A stretch of 64,000 nucleotides of DNA from Bacillota bacterium. Lineage in GTDB: Bacteria > Bacillota > Clostridia > Oscillospirales > Ruminococcaceae. The position numbers and the translations under genes were made by a program. Below are positions 1 to 8,709 of this stretch, one piece after another (the first letter of the stretch is position 1; each line of letters begins with the position of its first letter). Below the pieces are notes generated by a model. It was given only the letters and a program-made list of their open reading frames with translations, ran no database searches and was not told where the DNA came from. The stretch lies in contig JAEZKF010000028.1 of assembly GCA_023415575.1 (NCBI GenBank), positions 82,372 to 146,371 of the forward strand. The letters are read 5' to 3'.

Positions 1-888
1 GTTGCGTTTGTCAACGACGATATCAACGCCCAGGTGATAGATTTTCTCAGTGAAAAAGGTATCAACATCATTGCCCTGCGCAGCGCGGGCTACAACAATG
101 TGGACTTCAAGTCTGCATTTGGCAGGGTTCATGTGGTGCGCGTGCCGGCTTATTCCCCTTATGCGGTTGCGGAGCATGCGATGGCGCTGCTGCTCACGCT
201 TAATAGGCATATCCACCGGGCTTATAACCGCACGCGCGATTATAACTTTAGTCTGAACGGTCTGACAGGCTTTGATTTACATGGAAAGACAGTCGGCGTA
301 ATAGGCACAGGAAAAATCGGACAGGTCTTTATTGATATCTGCAGGGGCTTTGGTATGCGCGTGATTGCATATGACCTTTATCCCGCCAAGGATAAAGGGA
401 TTGAGTATGTTTCGCTTGAGGAGTTGTTTACCCAGTCCGATGTCATCTCACTGCACTGTCCATTAACCAAGGATACCCACCACCTACTCGATAGATATGC
501 CTTCTCCCTGATGCATGACGGCGTTTACATCATCAACACCTCAAGAGGCGCTCTTGTAGACAGCGAGGCCCTGCTTGAGGCCATCAAGAGCGGAAAGGTA
601 GGCGGCGCGGGTCTGGATGTTTACGAGGAGGAATCTGACCTCTTCTTTGAGGATTTCTCTAACACCATCATTCAGGATGACGTGCTTGCGCGACTGGTTT
701 CTATGCCCAATGTTATCGTCACCTCCCATCAGGCGTTTCTAACTCAGGAAGCACTTCAAAACATTGCCCAAACCACACTGCAAAACCTCAAGGATTATTT
801 TGATGACAAACCGCTCGATAACGAGATCTGCTATCAGTGCAACAGACGAGAGGCTTGTCCCAAAAAACAGGTAGGAAGATGCTTCTGA
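1..888 (+). CDS. ldhA: D-lactate dehydrogenase (2-hydroxyacid dehydrogenase), 5' end outside window
   Basis: The reading frame is open from base 1, so the start lies upstream; 295 codons are visible of a usual 330-345. The enzyme reduces pyruvate to D-lactate with NADH in the cytosol, regenerating NAD during fermentation. Visible marks are the NAD-binding GTGKIG loop, NTSRGALVD with the substrate-binding/catalytic Arg, the DVYEEE Glu, and TSHQAFLT with the catalytic His. The stretch LFFEDFSNTIIQDDVLARL is close to what I remember of LdhA proteins, which argues against a phosphoglycerate or erythronate dehydrogenase. Odd feature: after the usual NEI ending there is an extra tail with four cysteines (CYQC, then EAC, then GRC), which could bind a metal or respond to redox. 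That role is inference. No terminator is obvious before the next gene. Confidence 0.9.
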   Translation, partial: VAFVNDDINAQVIDFLSEKGINIIALRSAGYNNVDFKSAFGRVHVVRVPAYSPYAVAEHAMALLLTLNRHIHRAYNRTRDYNFSLNGLTGFDLHGKTVGVIGTGKIGQVFIDICRGFGMRVIAYDLYPAKDKGIEYVSLEELFTQSDVISLHCPLTKDTHHLLDRYAFSLMHDGVYIINTSRGALVDSEALLEAIKSGKVGGAGLDVYEEESDLFFEDFSNTIIQDDVLARLVSMPNVIVTSHQAFLTQEALQNIAQTTLQNLKDYFDDKPLDNEICYQCNRREACPKKQVGRCF

Positions 889-952
889 CAGAAGTGTTGT
901 TGCAACCGACTCAGGCAACGATTAGGAATTACAACCTAAATGGAGAATCAGT

Positions 953-1776
953 ATGGTCAGTATTTTACCGGGGGAGATGCATTCTATTGCACCGCTCTTT
1001 GCCGATATGCACGATACCTTAATCCTCTCCTGCTTGCAGGGACATATGGGTACAGCATGGCCGATGATAGTGTCTTTCCAACCTGTGCGATGCTAATAGT
1101 TGCAAACTTCTGTTATGTCGCCGGAGACCCGACAGCGAAAGAAGCACAAACACTCATCAAAAACCTGCCGCCGAGCGGGTATGGTAAGGGCGACTTATAT
1201 GTAGTCCCACAAAATGAAAAATGGGTCCAACTGCTGCTGTGCAAGCATCCAAACGCCATCACCATAACCAGATATGCCATCAAGCACGAAGGTGATATCT
1301 TTGACCGTGATAAGCTGCGCAGCATGATACATAACATCTCAGCGGGCTTTCAGCTGCAACGTTTTGACGAACAGCTTTATAATCAAGCGATGGCAAACGA
1401 CTGGTCCCGCGACTTATGTGGTCATTTTAACGATGCGAGCGATTATCTAACACGGGGCAGGGGATTTTGCATCCTGTGTGACAATCATCTTGTCAGCGGC
1501 GCTTCCTCCTACACCATCTATGATGGCGGCATTGAGATTGAGATAGACACCCATAAGGACTTTAGGCGCAAGGGACTTGCCTTGGTGTTTGCTGCTGCCT
1601 TGATACTTGATTGCCTTGAAGCGGGCATCTATCCAAGCTGGGATGCGGCAAATCTCGCATCCGTCGCCTTGAGCGAAAAGCTTGGGTATCATTTCGACCG
1701 TGAATACAAGGCGTATTGCCTGCCGAGTGGCTCAGTGATACGGGATGACTCGCCGGTCTTTGAGGTGAAAGCATAG
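953..1776 (+). pseudogene. GNAT acetyltransferase (ZmaR-like), split by a -1 frameshift near 1060
   Basis: The gene resembles the GNAT_acetyltran family that includes zwittermicin resistance ZmaR: acetyl-CoA-dependent N-acyltransferases of about 260-270 residues. The best start is ATG 953, with GGAG at 942-945 seven bases upstream. This frame encodes about 36 residues ending HMGTAW and then runs to a stop at about 1099. The rest of the protein, from ADDSVFPTC onward, lies in the frame that starts with GCC at 1060. One extra G at TGG/GCC would join the two parts into about 274 residues. The acetyl-CoA loop is seen in DFRRKGLA, with the typical C-terminal part ASVALSEKLGYHFDREY. An ATG at 940 opens the downstream frame but has no SD site and gives an unrelated N-terminus. 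It may be a real inactivating lesion or a base-calling error; the otherwise intact sequence leans to error or a very recent event. Confidence 0.75.
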
Positions 1777-1806
1777 AAAAAGGCGGAGTGCTGCACTCCG
1801 CCTTTT
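1777..1806. terminator. Bidirectional intrinsic terminator
   Basis: AAAAGGCGGAGTG, a CTG loop and CACTCCGCCTTTT form a near-perfect stem with A and T flanks on both sides. It sits between the convergent GNAT gene and the SGNH hydrolase and can serve both. Confidence 0.9.
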
Positions 1807-1817
1807 AACTATTTTGA

Positions 1818-2537
1818 TTATGCGCAGGAAGGATTGAGTTTGACTAGGTTTTCAGAGGTAAACTTCATAAGCTCGTTTGCAATTAACCGGTACCCGTTTT
1901 CGTTGGGGTGAATGCCGTCCTCGCAGATGAGTGAGTCCTTATAATTACGCTTATCCAAAAAGGCAGAACGAACATCGACGTAAAGCGCACCCGTTTCATA
2001 TGCAAGCTTGGTTGCGGCAAGCGAGTACATCTCCTGATAGCGGTAAATCATCTGCACATCGCCCAAAAACCGCAGGATGTTCTGCGCGTTTAAGCCATTT
2101 CTGGTAATCCAGCGAAAGTAGCGCTCACCGTCAATGGGTGGCAGAGACATCACAACCGGGGTAATCCCGCACCGTTGAATGGATGTCAGCATATTGCGGT
2201 AGATTGATTCAAACCGCTGAAAAGGTGTGTGGGGCTCGTGGGGGGCATCCGGGTTTTGAGCAACGCGCTCCCAGTCAAAATCGCAGTCGTTGCCGCCGTA
2301 CTCAAACAGCACAACGTCGCAGTTTAGCCCCTTTTCCATTGCTCGTGACAAAAGCTGCTGCCCCTTTTCGATGGTACAGCCAAACTTGGAGCGGTTGTTT
2401 ACAACAAACCCGAGGCTATTGTAGAGCTGCTGGACATCGCCCTGCTTGAGCGGATAATAGCGGTTACTGTCCTTGTCAAGCAGGATACCCTTCATAATGG
2501 AATCCCCATATATCTGTATTTGCTTTGCGATGCTCAT
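1818..2537 (-). CDS. SGNH/GDSL-type hydrolase
   Basis: A 239-residue cytosolic-looking protein with no signal peptide. Block I is YGDS near residues 10-13 with the nucleophile Ser13. The GGND block is at 81-84, and the catalytic Asp/His pair is in DGIHPN at about 207-211. These mark an SGNH-fold esterase/lipase or acyl-hydrolase. The substrate cannot be told from sequence; family members deacylate carbohydrates, lipids or thioesters. The start is supported by AGGAGGGG six bases upstream of the ATG. It follows the degV gene on the same strand after a 32-base gap, so the two are probably cotranscribed. Confidence 0.85.
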   Translation of the reverse strand: MSIAKQIQIYGDSIMKGILLDKDSNRYYPLKQGDVQQLYNSLGFVVNNRSKFGCTIEKGQQLLSRAMEKGLNCDVVLFEYGGNDCDFDWERVAQNPDAPHEPHTPFQRFESIYRNMLTSIQRCGITPVVMSLPPIDGERYFRWITRNGLNAQNILRFLGDVQMIYRYQEMYSLAATKLAYETGALYVDVRSAFLDKRNYKDSLICEDGIHPNENGYRLIANELMKFTSENLVKLNPSCA

Positions 2538-2569
2538 TGCTCACCCCTCCTATAAGGATTTATCCTATA

Positions 2570-3439
2570 TCAGCGCTCGGTGCCAAAGAAAAACAATGCT
2601 ACGGTTCCGGGACCCGAATGTGCGCCGATAACAGGGTCAACGTAGTTTATCAGAATATCTTTTACGCCAAGACGTCGCCGAATCTCGCTTGCAACATACT
2701 CGGCATCTTCTATGCAATCGCCATGCGAGATAAATACGGTCTGATTTTGAGGCTCGATTGCGGTCTCCTCCATATGGTCAACCAGCATATCAAGCGAGCG
2801 CTTGCGGCCGCGTGTTTTCTCCACAAGCTTTAATCGGCCTTCGTTGTCCATGTGCATAATCGGCTTAACACCCAATATCGTTCCAAGTACCGCAGCACTG
2901 CCCGATACCCGTCCGCCACGCTTTAAGAAGAACAGGTCATCCACGGTAAACCAGTGGCATAGGTGAAGTCTGTTATCCAACACCCACTGGTACACCTCGC
3001 CTATGTCCTTGCCCTCTTCGCGCAGCTTAGCTGCCTGATAGACCAAAAGACCTTCACCCATAGACGCGCCCAGCGTGTCGACGGCAAGAATCGTTCGGTC
3101 GGGATACGCACTCTTTAAGTCATCCAAAACCATTGCCGCAGCCTGATAGCTGCCGCTAAGTGCAGAGGAAAAGCCGATGTACAAAAGATCGTTTCCCCTT
3201 TTTAAGATGTCCTCAAAAATAGGGGAACATACATTGATATCGATTAAAGTAGTGGTAATCTCTTCTTTGTTGCGCATCATGGTATAGAATTGCTTTAAAT
3301 CGGTTTTTTTGCCCTTCTCGTAGCTGTAATATTCCTTACCGCTAACCCGAAACATGAGCGATAGGATATGCAGCCCGTAGCGGTCAATCAGTTCATCGGT
3401 TAGGTTGCTGGAGGAATCGGTAACAATCTCAAATGGCAT
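2570..3439 (-). CDS. DegV family fatty-acid-binding protein
   Basis: A 289-residue DegV protein. It carries the N-terminal TDSSSNLTDEL motif, the SSALSGSYQAA segment that contacts the bound fatty acid in this family, and a C-terminal HSGPGTVALFFFG glycine-rich end. In Gram-positive bacteria, DegV/FakB proteins bind a fatty acid and present it to the kinase FakA for phosphorylation and membrane lipid synthesis. No FakA is in the window, so the partner is inferred. I chose the ATG at 3439 because GGAGG lies upstream of it at workable spacing and the mature-looking sequence MPFEIVTDSS begins there; a reading 11 codons longer has no better SD site. Confidence 0.88.
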   Translation of the reverse strand: MPFEIVTDSSSNLTDELIDRYGLHILSLMFRVSGKEYYSYEKGKKTDLKQFYTMMRNKEEITTTLIDINVCSPIFEDILKRGNDLLYIGFSSALSGSYQAAAMVLDDLKSAYPDRTILAVDTLGASMGEGLLVYQAAKLREEGKDIGEVYQWVLDNRLHLCHWFTVDDLFFLKRGGRVSGSAAVLGTILGVKPIMHMDNEGRLKLVEKTRGRKRSLDMLVDHMEETAIEPQNQTVFISHGDCIEDAEYVASEIRRRLGVKDILINYVDPVIGAHSGPGTVALFFFGTER

Positions 3440-3651
3440 AAAAAGTATACCCTCCTGTTCACATCTTATCATCTAGTATTTAAAACTAGAATAACACTTA
3501 AGGTTCACTATGTCAAGCGTTTAGGGGTACTATTGAACTTATTTTGCTTTTATGATAAAATAGTATGCATAAAATGGACATATCAGATTGTCCCAATACA
3601 CAGTAGCGTTTTGGTTCACCACAACATCTGCTGCCAAAGGAGTGCCTTAGC

Positions 3652-4248
3652 TTGGAAAATAAGCTTGAACAGGAGCTCTTGAATTGGACGAATGAAATCG
3701 TTACGTTTCATCTTCCGCGTTGGTCGGAGCTGCCTGAGATTGACCTGTATATGGATCAGGTTATTGTCTTTACAGAACGTATCTTTTCACGTTTTCCCGG
3801 TGGATATGTAGGCAAACTCATTACGCCGTCCATTATCAACAATTATGTGAAGCTCGGCATTATCCCTCAGCCGGTAAAAAAGAAATATTCACGCACCCAC
3901 ATTGCGTATTTGATGATGATTTGCCTCTTAAAGCAGGCCTTGCCCATCTCAGCCATAACCGATTTAATTACGTATCAGCTTGAGACCTCCTCCATCATGG
4001 AGGTATATGACCGCTTTTGCGAGGTTCAGGAGCAATCCACAAGAGCGGTCGTAGAAACGGCACAGAACGATTACTTTAATGCGGACAAAAACCCGCAATC
4101 CCTTCTGGAGCTTACCTTAAAGATGGCGGCATCGGCAAACTCTAATAAGTTCTTTGCCGAGAAGGTCATTTGCTTGAAGCGCGAAAAAGAACTTACTGAA
4201 AAATCAGAGAATGAAGAGCCCGAAGATAAAAAAGCTAAATCAAAGTAG
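3652..4248 (+). CDS. DUF1836 domain protein
   Basis: A 198-residue protein matching the DUF1836 family of Firmicutes, whose biochemical role is unknown. The segment at about residues 50-95, TPSIINNYVKLGIIPQP followed by KKYSRTHIAYL, looks like a MerR-like or winged helix-turn-helix in which a short DNA-recognition helix precedes an R-x-H-I-A helix. A regulatory role is therefore plausible but not shown. The C-terminus is a highly charged Lys/Glu tail. The start is a TTG with AAAGGAG nine bases upstream. The gene is monocistronic, ending in a strong terminator. Confidence 0.8.
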   Translation: MENKLEQELLNWTNEIVTFHLPRWSELPEIDLYMDQVIVFTERIFSRFPGGYVGKLITPSIINNYVKLGIIPQPVKKKYSRTHIAYLMMICLLKQALPISAITDLITYQLETSSIMEVYDRFCEVQEQSTRAVVETAQNDYFNADKNPQSLLELTLKMAASANSNKFFAEKVICLKREKELTEKSENEEPEDKKAKSK

Positions 4249-4288
4249 AAAACAACACCCTGCCAAGTAAATGGCAGGGTGTTGTTTT
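4249..4288. terminator. Bidirectional intrinsic terminator
   Basis: AAAACAACACCCTGCCA pairs with TGGCAGGGTGTTGTTTT across a six-base loop. It is a perfect 17-base-pair stem between convergent genes. Confidence 0.93.
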
Positions 4289-4293
4289 GCATA

Positions 4294-4911
4294 TCAATAG
4301 TATGATGGCAACTTGCGAAATCCGAGGATTTGAACCTGACCGTCCTTTTGGAAAAAGATCTTTTCAAACCCGTTGCTTTGAAATGTAGCGATAATCTCCC
4401 TGGGTGAATAAAATTTTACATCGCCGTCCTTAGATAACGGAACAAACGGGTTAAGAACCATACGGATGAGGAACGGATTATAAATTTCGGCTACAAAAAG
4501 ATATGCGTCAGGCTTTAACAGGCGATATGCTTCTTTAGCAAAATCCTCAACATTCGGAAAATGGTGATACGCACAGCACACTGTGACTAAATCAAAAAAG
4601 GCATCTGAGAATGGGATATGATTACATGTAGCGGTGTAAAAATCCATATTAGGATTAAGCCGCCTTGCGTTTGCAATCATCTTATCGGAGATATCAATAC
4701 CGTACCCACTAATCTCATGTTCGCTGTCTATCATTTTTAGAAAGGTACCGTTGCCGCAGGCAACATCCAGCACCTTACTGCCTTTTGAAACCCGGATGCA
4801 TTCAAGCAGTTTTTTCTTATACTCAAAGGTAAACCGTCCTTCTGCAGTGTTGTTGTAGTCATCGGCTTTTTGGTTATAGCTTACCTTGGAACGTGATTCA
4901 AACCTGTTCAT
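4294..4911 (-). CDS. Class I SAM-dependent methyltransferase
   Basis: A 205-residue Rossmann-fold methyltransferase of the UbiE/Coq5-like type. Motif I is VLDVACGNGTF, the acidic loop GYGIDIS follows, and the later HHFPNVEDFAKEAYRLLKP stretch is typical of methyltransf_11/25 proteins. The substrate is unknown. The chosen start is ATG 4911. An alternative GTG at 4962 overlaps the stop of the upstream YibE/F gene by four bases (GTGA), which would imply translational coupling but adds a basic extension not typical of the family. Either way it is in an operon with YibE/F. Confidence 0.82.
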   Translation of the reverse strand: MNRFESRSKVSYNQKADDYNNTAEGRFTFEYKKKLLECIRVSKGSKVLDVACGNGTFLKMIDSEHEISGYGIDISDKMIANARRLNPNMDFYTATCNHIPFSDAFFDLVTVCCAYHHFPNVEDFAKEAYRLLKPDAYLFVAEIYNPFLIRMVLNPFVPLSKDGDVKFYSPREIIATFQSNGFEKIFFQKDGQVQILGFRKLPSYY

Positions 4912-4958
4912 ACCCTTACCGCCTTTTCTCGAATAACCAAGGTGTTTGTATATCCATC

Positions 4959-6155
4959 TCACTCAGTTGGTTCACTGACTGTGAGCGACTTTTCCTTATG
5001 CTTGCGTGAGTAGACCGTAGCGCAAAGCAGGGATGTAAAGGGGATGGTGAACAAAATGCCAAGACTTCCAACCAGCGACTGTAGAATCTCCACAACAATC
5101 ATTTCGCGATTTAAGAGGTGCAAAACGGACGGGGAGTAGACAATTAAGAGCAAGACCACCGAAAGGGAGCTTCCGATATAAGCGAGAATAAGGGTGTTGG
5201 ACATGGTGCCCATCATATCCCGACCGATTGCAAAACCAGAGCGAAGCAGCGATGTAAAGGTTGGGTCCTTGCCACCCTCGCTGAGCTCGTATAGAGAGGA
5301 AGCGACAGACATAGCAACGTCCATGATTGCACCCATCGCGCCGATGATGATTGCACCGAAGATGATTGCTTTTAGGTCAATCGGGTGTGCGGTTTCCAGC
5401 ACAGCAAGATAGGTCGAATCCTCGTCGGTATAGCCGCTTAGCTTTAAGAATACGTCAGATATCACGGTTATCAATCCGGACAGGAGCACGCCGCCAAAGC
5501 AACCAATAATGGCGGTTAACGTTTTGGTATCAGGGCCGTTGATTATCAGTAAGCTCATAACGATGACAAACAAGCAGATGATGATGGAGGATACATAGAT
5601 GTTGTAGCCCGCAAGGATTGAGGGGATAAACACAAAGAACACTGCCGCACAGGTAAAGGCAAGAGAAAGAAGGGTGTTAAAGCCCTTTAGTCCACCATAA
5701 ACGAGAAGCAGCAGGGCAAACAAGGCGCCGATGACAATCAGCGTATCGGTGCGCAGGTATTCAACAAACATCCATTCATAGGCGGCGGGGTCCTCCATAT
5801 CTTTGGAGACCAAAACCTTGTCGCCCACTTCAACCTCTTTAAGTCCGGAGGGGAGGTATCCGTCAATGCTCTGCACGGCGATAACCTCTTCTCCGTTATT
5901 CAGTCGGGCGATGAAGCGCATCTTCACATTGGTAATAGAGGTACCGCCGAGATCAAATTCCTCCTCATTTCGCTCGAGCAACATTGAGACTGTCGCGCGC
6001 TCCGGCACAAAGGTTGAAGCAGAAGAGAAAACATTAGCGGCAGAATCTGAGGTAAGGCGGTTGCCAAAGTACAAAAACGCGAGCGAGAAAACAACCGTAA
6101 CAATATACACGATGATGTATCGTAGTCTTTTTTTGTGCTTCATTTGATGATCCAT
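4959..6155 (-). CDS. YibE/F family membrane protein
   Basis: A 398-residue polytopic membrane protein of the YibE/F family. One transmembrane helix near residues 10-30 precedes an extracytoplasmic domain of about 100 residues, with a stretch like EVEVGDKVLVSKD. About seven hydrophobic helices then run to a basic C-terminus. The Lactococcus homologue has been linked to bacteriocin expression, but no general function is established. ATG 6155 is preferred because AGGAG lies eight bases upstream; a start six codons earlier lacks this. It leads a two-gene operon with the methyltransferase. Confidence 0.85.
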   Translation of the reverse strand: MDHQMKHKKRLRYIIVYIVTVVFSLAFLYFGNRLTSDSAANVFSSASTFVPERATVSMLLERNEEEFDLGGTSITNVKMRFIARLNNGEEVIAVQSIDGYLPSGLKEVEVGDKVLVSKDMEDPAAYEWMFVEYLRTDTLIVIGALFALLLLVYGGLKGFNTLLSLAFTCAAVFFVFIPSILAGYNIYVSSIIICLFVIVMSLLIINGPDTKTLTAIIGCFGGVLLSGLITVISDVFLKLSGYTDEDSTYLAVLETAHPIDLKAIIFGAIIIGAMGAIMDVAMSVASSLYELSEGGKDPTFTSLLRSGFAIGRDMMGTMSNTLILAYIGSSLSVVLLLIVYSPSVLHLLNREMIVVEILQSLVGSLGILFTIPFTSLLCATVYSRKHKEKSLTVSEPTE

Positions 6156-6459
6156 CCGATAACTCCTAACCACTACTTGTGAAATTATAAAAGGCTAGGG
6201 TTAAACAATAACATATTTCCTTTTTTAGTTCAACAACAGGGTGCTATAAGCCGCACTGCTTGTCTAAAGTATACTATATGACTGGATATGGAAAATCTTT
6301 ATTAAACCGCTTTGCTGATATATAATAATATTATAGCCCCCAACACACTATGTGGTATGGCCATTTGCAAATTAAGAACTGCCTAGAGATGCCTTGAGCC
6401 CAGAAGACTAGGAAAAGCTGACCGGAAGATAAGCCATATAAAACCTTGGAGGATGCTGC
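6156..6459. other. Intergenic region between divergent YibE/F and glpP, with a glpP promoter candidate
   Basis: About 300 bases, AT-rich, without a plausible gene. For the plus strand, TATAAT at 6321-6326 with a weak TTTATT at 6298-6303 (17-base spacer) is the best promoter candidate for glpP, giving an untranslated leader of roughly 130 bases. I see no known riboswitch consensus in that leader. The minus-strand promoter for YibE/F is not clear. Confidence 0.45.
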
Positions 6460-7026
6460 ATGAAAAGCAACTGGCATAATTATTTTGATGATTGTCCCGT
6501 TATCGCCGCCATCAAGGATGATGAGGGTCTAGCGCAATGTACCAAATGCGATAGCCGTGTGGTATTTGTGTTGTATGGCACAGTGTGCAACATCGGGGAG
6601 ATTGTAAAAAAGATTAAAGATGCAGGTAAGACCGCTATCGTGCACATTGATTTGGTCACCGGCCTATCCGCCAAGGAGGTTTCGGTTGACTTTATCAAGC
6701 GTGACACCAATGCCGACGGCATCATCAGCACCCGTCCGCAGCTTATTCGCCGTGCGCAGGAGCTTTCCCTTATCGCGATTCAGCGCTTCTTTTTGATCGA
6801 TTCAATTGCCCTGCAAAACATCACAAAGCAGCTTGAGATGAGCAGACCCGACTTCATCGAGATTTTGCCCGGTGTTATGCCCAAGGTGCTTCGCAAGCTT
6901 TGTCTTAGTATTAGTACACCGGTTATAGCAGGCGGGCTCGTTTTTGACAAAGAAGACGTGATGGCTGCCCTGAGTGCCGGTGCCGTTGCGGTTTCGTCTA
7001 CCAATCAGACAATATGGGAGCTTTAA
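6460..7026 (+). CDS. glpP: Glycerol-3-phosphate-responsive antiterminator GlpP
   Basis: A 188-residue GlpP-family protein. The family has a TIM-barrel-like fold. When glycerol-3-phosphate is bound, GlpP binds the leader RNA of glp genes and prevents termination. Recognisable segments are FDDCPVIAAIKD at the N-terminus, HIDLVTGLS, ADGIISTRP, EILPGVMPKV and TPVIAGGLV. The start has TTGGAGG seven bases upstream. Its presumed RNA target lies directly downstream, between this gene and the glycerol-3-phosphate dehydrogenase-like cluster, so regulator and target are adjacent. Confidence 0.93.
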   Translation: MKSNWHNYFDDCPVIAAIKDDEGLAQCTKCDSRVVFVLYGTVCNIGEIVKKIKDAGKTAIVHIDLVTGLSAKEVSVDFIKRDTNADGIISTRPQLIRRAQELSLIAIQRFFLIDSIALQNITKQLEMSRPDFIEILPGVMPKVLRKLCLSISTPVIAGGLVFDKEDVMAALSAGAVAVSSTNQTIWEL

Positions 7027-7155
7027 AATAGCTTTGAGTGCAGGCATACCAGTACATAATCGCTTGTAAACAACGGTCTGCTATGGTATAATATTTCTAG
7101 AAAAGCTATCCCATAATCATAACCAAATAAATAAGCCTTAGAGTTAAGAGTCAGG

Positions 7156-7206
7156 CAATATTGGGCTTGTGTTAAAACACAGGCCGGATATTGAATGGCT
7201 TTTTTT
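7156..7206 (+). terminator. Leader hairpin/terminator upstream of the glp-like cluster, probable GlpP target
   Basis: GGCTTGTGT and ACACAGGCC form a stem around a TAAA loop (one G-T pair). It is extended outward by CAATAT at 7156-7161 and ATATTG at 7188-7193, and followed by a run of seven T at 7200-7206. The gene start is at 7243. A terminator placed in a leader next to a GlpP gene is the arrangement described for glpD and glpFK in Bacillus. The GlpP link is inference from position. Confidence 0.75.
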
Positions 7207-7242
7207 ATTTGCTTTATTACCATCATCAGGGGAGGAAGCGGC

Positions 7243-8706
7243 ATGTATGATGTAGCCATTATCGGGGCGGGAATCACGGGTTGTTCCTTGCTGTATGAGC
7301 TTGCCCGTTATCGTTTGCGTGTGATATTACTGGAAAAAGAAAATGATGTTTCAATGGGCACCACAAAGGCGAACAGCGCTATCGTACACGCGGGCTACGA
7401 CCCGCCGGAAGGCTCAATAATGGCGCGGGCAAACGTGATGGGTAACAGCATCATTAAAGAGCTTTGTGCAAAGCTGGATGTACCCTATAAGCAAATCGGC
7501 TCACTGGTCATTGCCTTTTCGCAAGAGCAGATGGAGACGGTTTACAAGCTTTACAACCGAGGGGTAAAAAACGGCGTGCCGGGGCTAAAGGTTCTATCAA
7601 AGGAAGAAACACTTCGTATGGAGCCGGCCCTCAGCGATGAGGTGGTGGGTGCTTTATATGCACCAACAGCAGGAGTCGTAAGTCCGTGGGAGTTAACACT
7701 CGCTCTAGCACAAAACGCGGTCCAAAACGGTGCGGACCTTGCCTTATCTCATGAGGTGCGCGATATCACAAAGTCACAGGACGGCTTTATCATTGAGGCG
7801 GGTGAACGGTTTATTCATGCGCGATATGTGATAAATGCCGCTGGTGTATCTGCCGACAAGGTTGCCCGCTTGGCAGGGGATGATTCGTTTGCCATCCATC
7901 CGTCTAAGGGTGAATACTACTTGCTAGACAAAAATCAGGGAACGCTTGTTAACCATGTGATATTCCAATGCCCCGGTAAGGAAGGCAAGGGCGTTCTGGT
8001 GTCGCCTACCGTTCATGGCAATCTGATTGTCGGGCCGAATGCTGTGGAAGCGGATACAAATGATGTTGCAACCACGGCGCAGGGGCTTTCCTTTGTCCGT
8101 GCTACGGCTCAGAAGTCGGTGCCGTCTATTAACTTTAGGGAAACTATCCGTACCTTTGCGGGAGTACGCGCAAATTCAAATGAAAGCGACTTTATCATCA
8201 GAGAGTCGCCAACGCAAAAAGGTCTATTCCATATGGCGGGTATCAAGTCTCCTGGGCTAACGGCTGCACCGGCCCTTGCGCGGGAGATGGTCGAGCTGCT
8301 CAAAGAAGCAGGCCTTACCATGCAACCCAAAGAACATATCATCACCGAACGGAAGGTTACGCGTTTCCGCGAAATGAACGCAAAACAACGTGCCGAGGCT
8401 GTAAAGAATAACCCGATGTTTGGCAGGGTGGTGTGCCGGTGTGAGACAGTGACGGAAGCCGAGATTGTAGAAGCACTGCACTCTCCCATTCCGCCTGTTT
8501 CCGTTGACGGCGTCAAACGCCGCTGTTCATGCGGTATGGGCCGTTGTCAGGGCGGCTTTTGCGGTCCGCGCGTACAGGAGATTATCGCACGCGAACGCGA
8601 AATCCCAGTAACAGACGTACCGCTCGACCGGGCGGGGTCTGCCATTTTATACGGAGAAACAAAGGCGGGGCTATCGGAACTTACCTTTGAAAAGGCGGTG
8701 GAGTAG
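7243..8706 (+). CDS. FAD-dependent glycerol-3-phosphate dehydrogenase-like oxidoreductase with BFD-type [2Fe-2S] domain
   Basis: A 487-residue flavoprotein. The N-terminal dinucleotide-binding motif is AIIGAGITGC, a DAO-type FAD domain spans about residues 1-370, and a C-terminal iron-sulfur domain has CRC and then CSCGMGRCQGGFC, the four-cysteine BFD pattern of GlpA-like proteins. It probably oxidises glycerol-3-phosphate to dihydroxyacetone phosphate together with the two following genes, as in the Clostridia three-gene glp cluster. ATG 7243 has GGGAGG seven to eight bases upstream. A longer reading from 7195 would start inside the leader terminator and is rejected. The next gene begins three bases after the stop. 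Confidence 0.88.
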   Translation: MYDVAIIGAGITGCSLLYELARYRLRVILLEKENDVSMGTTKANSAIVHAGYDPPEGSIMARANVMGNSIIKELCAKLDVPYKQIGSLVIAFSQEQMETVYKLYNRGVKNGVPGLKVLSKEETLRMEPALSDEVVGALYAPTAGVVSPWELTLALAQNAVQNGADLALSHEVRDITKSQDGFIIEAGERFIHARYVINAAGVSADKVARLAGDDSFAIHPSKGEYYLLDKNQGTLVNHVIFQCPGKEGKGVLVSPTVHGNLIVGPNAVEADTNDVATTAQGLSFVRATAQKSVPSINFRETIRTFAGVRANSNESDFIIRESPTQKGLFHMAGIKSPGLTAAPALAREMVELLKEAGLTMQPKEHIITERKVTRFREMNAKQRAEAVKNNPMFGRVVCRCETVTEAEIVEALHSPIPPVSVDGVKRRCSCGMGRCQGGFCGPRVQEIIAREREIPVTDVPLDRAGSAILYGETKAGLSELTFEKAVE

Positions 8707-8709
8707 GCG

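Noticed and set aside
7195..7242. Upstream extension of the GlpA-like protein
   Set aside because: It begins in the leader terminator, has no SD site and adds 16 non-conserved residues ahead of the FAD motif.
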